64,000 nt of DNA from Marinobacter sp. 2_MG-2023 (lineage in GTDB: Bacteria; Pseudomonadota; Gammaproteobacteria; Pseudomonadales; Oleiphilaceae): positions 124,001 through 188,000 of the forward strand of contig NZ_JAUOPH010000005.1 in assembly GCF_030546935.1 (NCBI RefSeq), read 5' to 3'. The number at the start of each line of letters is the position of its first letter. Position 1 is the stretch's first letter. The notes under the pieces are model-generated. The model was given only the letters and a program-made list of their open reading frames with translations, did not search any database and was not told the origin of the DNA. Positions 63,948 through 64,000 of this stretch are shown in pieces. The position numbers and the translations under genes are program-made.

Positions 63948-64000
63948 TTTGGTTCCTCTACCATTGGATTGTTACATTCAGATATAGGGAGATGTGCGTT

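Overview
The window looks like chromosome of a marine gammaproteobacterium, most probably Marinobacter or a close relative. This is an inference from gene content (complete paa catabolon, NhaD, many c-di-GMP proteins, a GAK gene cluster) and a moderate GC content. No rRNA, tRNA, IS element, prophage or CRISPR array is visible.

Region 1 (1-5546) is one plus-strand operon: a branched-chain-amino-acid-type (Liv/HAAT) ABC importer, cut by the left edge, followed by an AMP-binding acyl-CoA ligase. Region 2 (5703-17656) holds separate units: an NhaD Na+/H+ antiporter, an FMN reductase, a beta-helix lipoprotein paired with a diheme cytochrome c lipoprotein, an AraC regulator, a YeiH-type exporter divergent from a MocR regulator, and a large DUF6351-like lipoprotein.

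Region 3 (17675-37717) is a phenylacetate (Paa) regulon. It contains the repressor paaX; a second Liv importer whose last ATPase is fused to a hemerythrin-like diiron domain; and the catabolic genes on the minus strand in the order paaF-G-H-I-J-K, then paaA-B-C-D-E-Z; plus paaY on the plus strand. Three sites of the form TGATAC-N27-GTATC(A/G) lie at the promoters of paaX/liv, paaA and paaF. They are the likely PaaX operators.

Region 4 (37824-44128) is a three-gene c-di-GMP/phosphorelay operon: a CHASE hybrid kinase, a REC-GGDEF protein and a REC-PAS-GGDEF-EAL protein. Region 5 (44523-48126) has an ACR3-like permease without any cysteine, a PanE-like reductase and a proline-rich FN3 lipoprotein. 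Region 6 (48496-53140) has two tandem PotD-like periplasmic binding proteins directly before a membrane dCache-HAMP-GGDEF-EAL protein, with no transporter genes. This resembles an NspS/MbaA polyamine-sensing module with a duplicated sensor.

Region 7 (53264-56598) is a small operon of a membrane-anchored class III aminotransferase, a phosphatidylserine decarboxylase homologue and an Mpo1/DUF962-like membrane protein, possibly a lipid-modifying pathway. Region 8 (56648-63844) is a tightly overlapping GAK-type cluster: a kinase-like protein with a helical N-terminus, an ATP-grasp enzyme, an HprK-related kinase, a histidine phosphatase, a metallophosphoesterase and an amphi-Trp protein, with a CofD-like protein divergent from them. 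No function is known to me for this system. It is the strongest candidate here for undescribed biology.
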